From the NCBI RefSeq assembly GCF_015351025.1, contig NZ_JADKRV010000008.1:121945-166945 (forward strand): 45,001 bases of DNA, written 5' to 3'. This document shows, one piece after another, positions 41,480 to 45,001 of the stretch (its first letter is position 1; each line of letters starts with the position of its first letter). Position numbers and translations under genes: made by a program. Under the pieces are notes generated by a model, which saw only the letters and a program-made list of their open reading frames with translations, was not told the origin of the DNA and ran no database searches. This DNA comes from Curtobacterium sp. VKM Ac-1376. Its GTDB lineage: Bacteria; Actinomycetota; Actinomycetes; Actinomycetales; Microbacteriaceae.

Positions 41480-42412
41480 TCACCCGCGTGACGCAAACCG
41501 CGTGTCATGCGACCCCCGGACACCGATGACGAGGAGCCGTCGAATCCGTTGCACGAAGCGGTCGAGACCCGGTCCCACGTCGTGCGCAGTTGCGCGGACG
41601 AGCCACCAGTCGACGTCCTTCAGGTGCTCACCGCGGGTGAGATCTTTCTTGAACACAGCTGGATCGGTGCGGTGGAGGTCGCTCTCGTACTCGATGGCCA
41701 CCCGGGCTGCCGGGTACGCGAGGTCGACGCAAGCAATCCACCTGCCGCCGACGACCACATCGTGGTTCAGGGCCGGCTCCGGCAGCCCGTGTCGCACGAG
41801 CGCCAGCCGTGTCCTGGTCTCACCCGGTGATCGAGAACCCCTCCTGATCTCCTCGAGCGCCAGGCGGAGCTTCACGATGCCCCGTGTGCCTCGTCGTCGA
41901 CGGACCGCGTGCACGAGCTCGTCGAACGTGGCCCAGCCGAGCCATCCGACCAGTGCGTCGCCGGCGATGACGAGCTCGTCGAGGGTCAACATCGTCCCGA
42001 GTGCGACGAAGGTGTCGGCAGGGGTGGTCAGCGGCACTCCACGAGACCGGGTTGCACGCATCAGCCCGGACTTCGCGCGATGCCCGACGGCACCGCGGAC
42101 ACGGATTGCCTGATCGGCTCCGATCGTGGTGACGTGGAGCCGTGGACCGCGTTCGAATCGGCGCGGGAGCGGGACCCCGAGGATCGCCGCGGCCGTGATG
42201 TGGCTGAACACCTGATCGGCGCGGAGCCGAGGAGCGAGTGCCCGCGCATGTTCCTCGACCGACCGCGGCGTCGTCCCAGAACGGATCCCGTGGAACGGAC
42301 GAACAAGGTCCTGCGCGTCCAGCCGGCCGCGGGAGACGCCCCGGTGCAGGGCGTCCCGCACCCGGAACGAGGCGTCCCGGAGCACCAACGGGAGTGGGCG
42401 TTTGGAGGTCAT
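41480..42412 (-). CDS. AbiEi-antitoxin-like / DUF559 domain protein, second copy
   Basis: A 310-residue member of the same family as the gene at 22543. The N-terminal winged-helix part has SVEEHARALAPRL and FSHITAAAILGVPLP. The C-terminal nuclease-like part is ALNHDVVVGGRWIACVDLAY, VAIEYESDLHRTDPAVFKKD and WWLVRATAHDV. The frame stays open far upstream, but that part runs through palindromic repeats; the ATG at 42412 is therefore chosen. No cognate toxin gene is next to it. Confidence 0.75.
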   Translation of the reverse strand: MTSKRPLPLVLRDASFRVRDALHRGVSRGRLDAQDLVRPFHGIRSGTTPRSVEEHARALAPRLRADQVFSHITAAAILGVPLPRRFERGPRLHVTTIGADQAIRVRGAVGHRAKSGLMRATRSRGVPLTTPADTFVALGTMLTLDELVIAGDALVGWLGWATFDELVHAVRRRRGTRGIVKLRLALEEIRRGSRSPGETRTRLALVRHGLPEPALNHDVVVGGRWIACVDLAYPAARVAIEYESDLHRTDPAVFKKDLTRGEHLKDVDWWLVRATAHDVGPGLDRFVQRIRRLLVIGVRGSHDTRFASRG

Positions 42413-42512
42413 CACCACATGGTGGAGGTGAGCCTCCGTTGTGGTCGGGTGTCGGGCCTCCGCTGTGGACGGAACGGGAACTGGTGCCTCTGTGGAGGAG
42501 TCGCTCGCGCAC

Positions 42513-42571
42513 GCGAGCGGGCGAAACACCGGACCCGTCAGCGCGACGACCGCGGCATTTCGCCCGCTCGC
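42513..42571. repeat. Palindromic element, copy 3
   Basis: Perfect arms GCGAGCGGGCGAAA (42513-42526) and TTTCGCCCGCTCGC (42558-42571). Lies in the 443-base gap between the divergent DUF559-like and aldo/keto reductase genes. Confidence 0.88.
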
Positions 42572-42660
42572 GCTCGCGTCCCTGGTGCAGCCGCATGCGT
42601 TGCCGAGCGCGGTGTCGAGGGCGACCAGGGAGGGGCGTGCCGCGCGGAAGTGGCCGTCGG

Positions 42661-42719
42661 CCGAGCGGGCGACATACCTGCGTGCCCCAGCAAACAACGC
42701 GGGTGTTTCGCCCGCTCGC
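42661..42719. repeat. Palindromic element, copy 4
   Basis: Right arm TTTCGCCCGCTCGC at 42706-42719 is perfect; the left arm CGAGCGGGCGACA (42662-42674) has two differences. It is followed by a GGGC-rich tandem stretch (42719-42745). The rest of the 42413-42855 gap shows no gene. Confidence 0.82.
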
Positions 42720-42842
42720 GGGCGGGCGGGCGGGCGGGCAGGCAGCGGCGGGCGGACGGGCAGGTTGGCGCGAACGCCCGCCACCGCCGCCCACCCCGCA
42801 CACAGGCACTCGCGGGGCCTCCCGGACGGGCGCGCGCTCCAG

Positions 42843-42848
42843 TAGCGT
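42843..42848 (+). promoter_or_regulatory. -10 box of the second aldo/keto reductase (leaderless)
   Basis: TAGCGT ends seven bases before the ATG at 42856; no Shine-Dalgarno site is present. Confidence 0.5.
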
Positions 42849-42855
42849 CGAGATC

Positions 42856-43860
42856 ATGGAATTCAGGTACCTGGGCAACTCCGGACTCAAGATCTCCGAG
42901 ATCACCTACGGCAACTGGCTGACGCACGGCTCGCAGGTCGAGAACGACGTCGCCACCCAGTGCGTCCGGGCAGCGCTCGACGCCGGCATCACCACGTTCG
43001 ACACCGCGGACACGTACGCCAACACCGCCGCCGAGAAGGTCCTCGGCGAGGCGCTCAAGGGCGAGCGGCGCGCCGGGCTCGAGGTCTTCACGAAGGTCTA
43101 CTGGCCGACCGGCCCGAAGGGGCACAACGACGTGGGCCTCAGCCGCAAGCACATCACGGAGTCGATCAACGGCTCCCTCGAGCGGCTGCAGACCGACTAC
43201 GTCGACCTCTACCAGGCGCACCGCTACGACTACGAGACCCCCCTCGAAGAGACGATGCAGGCCTTCGCCGACGTCGTCCGACAGGGCAAGGCGCTCTACA
43301 TCGGCGTCAGCGAGTGGAACGCCGAGCAGATCCGTGCGGGCGCCGCCCTCGCGAAGGAGCTCGGCTTCCAGCTCATCTCGAACCAGCCGCAGTACTCGAT
43401 GCTTTGGCGGGTCATCGAGGAAGAGGTCGTCCCGGCCTCGAAGCAGCTCGGTCTGTCGCAGATCGTCTGGTCACCCATCGCGCAGGGGGTCCTCACCGGC
43501 AAGTACAAGCCCGGTCAGCCGCTGCCCGAGGGCTCGCGCGCCACGGACGAGAAGGGTGGCGCCGACATGATCAAGCGGTTCATGCGCGACGAGGTCCTCG
43601 AGGCCGTGCAGCGCCTGCAGCCGGTCGCCGACCAGGCAGGCCTGACCCTCGCGCAGCTGGCGATCGCGTGGACGCTGCAGAACGAGAACGTCGCCTCGGC
43701 GATCGTCGGCGCCTCGCGTCCGCAGCAGGTCACCGACAACGTTAAGGCCGCCGGGGTGCAGCTCGACGCCGACGCGCTCGCGGCGATCGACGAGGCCCTC
43801 GGCGACATCCCGGAGCGTGACGCCTCCAAGAACGTGTCCCCGACGTCGCGCCCCGCGTAG
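42856..43860 (+). CDS. Aldo/keto reductase (KCNAB/YghZ type)
   Basis: A 334-residue NADPH-dependent reductase of the subgroup containing potassium-channel beta subunits and L-glyceraldehyde 3-phosphate reductase YghZ. Catalytic residues: Asp and Tyr in FDTADTYANT, Lys in EVFTKVYW, His in LYQAHRYD. Other subgroup signs are FRYLGNSGLKISEITYGNW, SNQPQYSMLWR and the cofactor end AIVGASRPQQVTDN. The ATG is supported by the -10 box at 42843. Only a distant relative of the reductase at 38522. A hairpin follows. Confidence 0.92.
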   Translation: MEFRYLGNSGLKISEITYGNWLTHGSQVENDVATQCVRAALDAGITTFDTADTYANTAAEKVLGEALKGERRAGLEVFTKVYWPTGPKGHNDVGLSRKHITESINGSLERLQTDYVDLYQAHRYDYETPLEETMQAFADVVRQGKALYIGVSEWNAEQIRAGAALAKELGFQLISNQPQYSMLWRVIEEEVVPASKQLGLSQIVWSPIAQGVLTGKYKPGQPLPEGSRATDEKGGADMIKRFMRDEVLEAVQRLQPVADQAGLTLAQLAIAWTLQNENVASAIVGASRPQQVTDNVKAAGVQLDADALAAIDEALGDIPERDASKNVSPTSRPA

Positions 43861-43872
43861 ACGCAACCCACC

Positions 43873-43920
43873 GACGGACGGGAGGTCCGGTGCCAGCTGG
43901 CACCGGACCTCCCGTCCGTC
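43873..43920 (+). terminator. Hairpin terminator after the aldo/keto reductase
   Basis: Perfect 22-bp arms (43873-43894 and 43899-43920) around AGCT, 12 bases after the stop codon. Core GGGAGGTCCGGTGCC; same family as the hairpins at 3499 and 38471. Confidence 0.85.
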
Positions 43921-44043
43921 GCGGCGTGTGCCCACCCCTCGGGTGCCCGGTCAGGAAGCGGGCACGCTGATCGTGTTCGCGCTGCGCTCCTCGGATCGGT
44001 GCAGCCACCGGCCGGTACGTTCGGATCGAGCACGAGGAGCACC

Positions 44044-44838
44044 ATGAGCGACACCCTGGTCATCATCCCGACCTACGACGAGGCGGAGAACGTCCGTCCG
44101 ATCGTCGAGCGGACCCTGGCGGCGACCGACGACACGGTGCACGTGCTCGTCGTCGACGACAACTCTCCGGACGGCACCGGCGAGCTCGCCGACGCGATCG
44201 CCCGCGAGCACGACCGGGTGCACGTTCTGCACCGCACCGTGAAGGACGGTCTCGGCGGGGCGTACCTGGCCGGGTTCGCCTGGGGCCTCGAGCACGGCTA
44301 CGCCAAGCTCGTCGAGATGGACGCCGACGGCTCGCACCACCCGGAGTACCTGCCGTGGATGCTCGAGCTCGCCGATTCCAACGACCTGGTGCTCGGCTCG
44401 CGCTGGATCACCGGCGGCAAGGTCGAGAACTGGCCCTGGTACCGGAAGGCGCTCTCGCGCGGCGGCAACCTGTACACCCGTCTGGCGCTCGGCATCGCAG
44501 TACGTGACGCGACGGGCGGATTCCGCGTCTTCACGTCGCAGTCGTTCGAGCGGATCGACCTCGCCGGTGTCGCATCGAAGGGGTACTGCTTCCAGGTCGA
44601 CCTCTGCTGGCGCGCCCTCGAGGCCGGTCTACAGGTCGTGGAGACACCGATCACGTTCACCGAGCGGGAGTTCGGCGTCTCGAAGATGAGCGGGAACATC
44701 GTGCGGGAGAGCTTGGCGCTGGTGACGAAGTGGGGCATCGACCGCCGCTTCCGCGAGACCCGTTCCATCGTCAAGGACCACCGCAAGCTGCCGTCCGTAC
44801 GGAAGAACGCGCGCTCTGTCGCGGACCACGCGGGCTGA
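44044..44838 (+). CDS. Polyprenol monophosphomannose synthase
   Basis: Family 2 glycosyltransferase, 264 residues, that makes polyprenol-phosphate-mannose from GDP-mannose, the donor for lipoglycan and protein mannosylation at the actinobacterial envelope. Motifs: VIIPTYDEAENV, LVVDDNSPDGTG (GDP-binding Asp), the catalytic metal-binding VEMDADGSHHPEYL, and ATGGFRVF. There is no C-terminal membrane domain, as in actinobacterial Ppm1 catalytic proteins, where a separate Lnt-like partner may anchor it. The ATG has GAGGAG four bases upstream; a TACGTT -10-like box is at 44016. Confidence 0.9.
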   Translation: MSDTLVIIPTYDEAENVRPIVERTLAATDDTVHVLVVDDNSPDGTGELADAIAREHDRVHVLHRTVKDGLGGAYLAGFAWGLEHGYAKLVEMDADGSHHPEYLPWMLELADSNDLVLGSRWITGGKVENWPWYRKALSRGGNLYTRLALGIAVRDATGGFRVFTSQSFERIDLAGVASKGYCFQVDLCWRALEAGLQVVETPITFTEREFGVSKMSGNIVRESLALVTKWGIDRRFRETRSIVKDHRKLPSVRKNARSVADHAG

Positions 44839-44850
44839 GGCGACGGCCTG

Positions 44851-44884
44851 ACGGCGACGGCCTCCTGCAAGAGACCGTCGCCGT
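44851..44884 (+). terminator. Terminator after the mannose synthase gene
   Basis: Arms ACGGCGACGG (44851-44860) and CCGTCGCCGT (44875-44884) around a 14-base loop, followed by CGTTCC. It closes the gene; the remaining 117 bases to the window end show no recognisable feature. Confidence 0.7.
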
Positions 44885-45001
44885 CGTTCCTGGCTGGGCG
44901 GGCGGGCGTCGGCTCGCTCCTAGCTGTACTGCCCAGGGACGTTGGTCAACCGTGTGATGGGTGACCGGTTCCCGATGGCGGTGTGGGGCCGGTGGTGATT
45001 G

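Noticed and set aside
44885..45001. Possible tRNA or new gene at the window end
   Set aside because: No cloverleaf, start codon with ribosome site or protein-like frame could be recognised in the last 117 bases.

Overview
The window is a chromosomal stretch of a very GC-rich Gram-positive actinobacterium, most likely a member of the Microbacteriaceae (Curtobacterium or a close relative). The inference rests on base composition, the run of start/stop-overlapping operons, many apparently leaderless genes, and lineage markers such as a DUF3097 protein, a DUF3054 membrane protein, a mycothiol/DinB-type protein and a soluble polyprenol-phosphate mannose synthase. No rRNA, tRNA, CRISPR array, transposase or integrase was seen.

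Layout. 0.1-3.5 kb: gatCAB, the tRNA-dependent amidotransferase operon. 3.6-5.4 kb: a type III polyketide synthase coupled to a SAM methyltransferase. 5.4-5.7 kb: palindromic and tandem repeats. 5.7-12.8 kb (minus strand): ROK regulator, sugar ABC importer (binding protein and two permeases), GH4 glycosidase and BadF-type sugar kinase, a carbohydrate uptake and degradation operon. 12.9-14.35 kb: a composite of gene fragments, namely the 3' part of an alcohol dehydrogenase gene followed by two pieces of the sugar kinase and one large frameshifted piece of the GH4 gene. 14.4-17.9 kb: a visibly lower-GC operon with a small ORF, an isochorismate-synthase-like enzyme, a TrpE-like enzyme and a TrpG-like amidotransferase. 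17.9-19.0 kb: the intact alcohol dehydrogenase, whose 3' end is the segment duplicated at 12.9 kb, so the island lies between direct repeats.

19.0-23.5 kb: DUF3097, a hypothetical gene, a LacI regulator coupled to DUF3054, and an AbiEi/DUF559-like protein. 24.0-29.7 kb: a tightly coupled five-gene operon, an ABC importer (binding protein, two permeases, ATPase) followed by one polypeptide fusing a glycerophosphodiesterase domain to an inositol-monophosphatase domain; the architecture suggests uptake and two-step breakdown of a glycerophosphodiester, possibly glycerophosphoinositol. A perfect 19-bp-arm palindrome is translated inside the first permease gene. 29.9-32.6 kb: a low-complexity hypothetical protein and a DrrAB-type exporter. 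32.65-35.6 kb: an APC-type transporter and an EamA transporter. 35.6-45 kb: an acyl-CoA ligase, an MpaB-type oxygenase, two aldo/keto reductases, a mycothiol/DinB protein, YceI with a palindromic operator, a second AbiEi/DUF559-like gene, and polyprenol-phosphate mannose synthase.

Dispersed structure is a second layer of the window. A family of hairpins with a GGGAGG...CCTCCC foot sits after several stop codons (3499, 12841, 38471, 43873) and once inside a CDS (25174). A roughly 60-bp element with arms GCGAGCGGGCGAAA / TTTCGCCCGCTCGC occurs four times around 40.5 and 42.6 kb. The strongest candidates for something new are the GDPD-IMPase fusion with its own importer, the chorismate-diverting island with its gene-fragment border, and the hairpin family.
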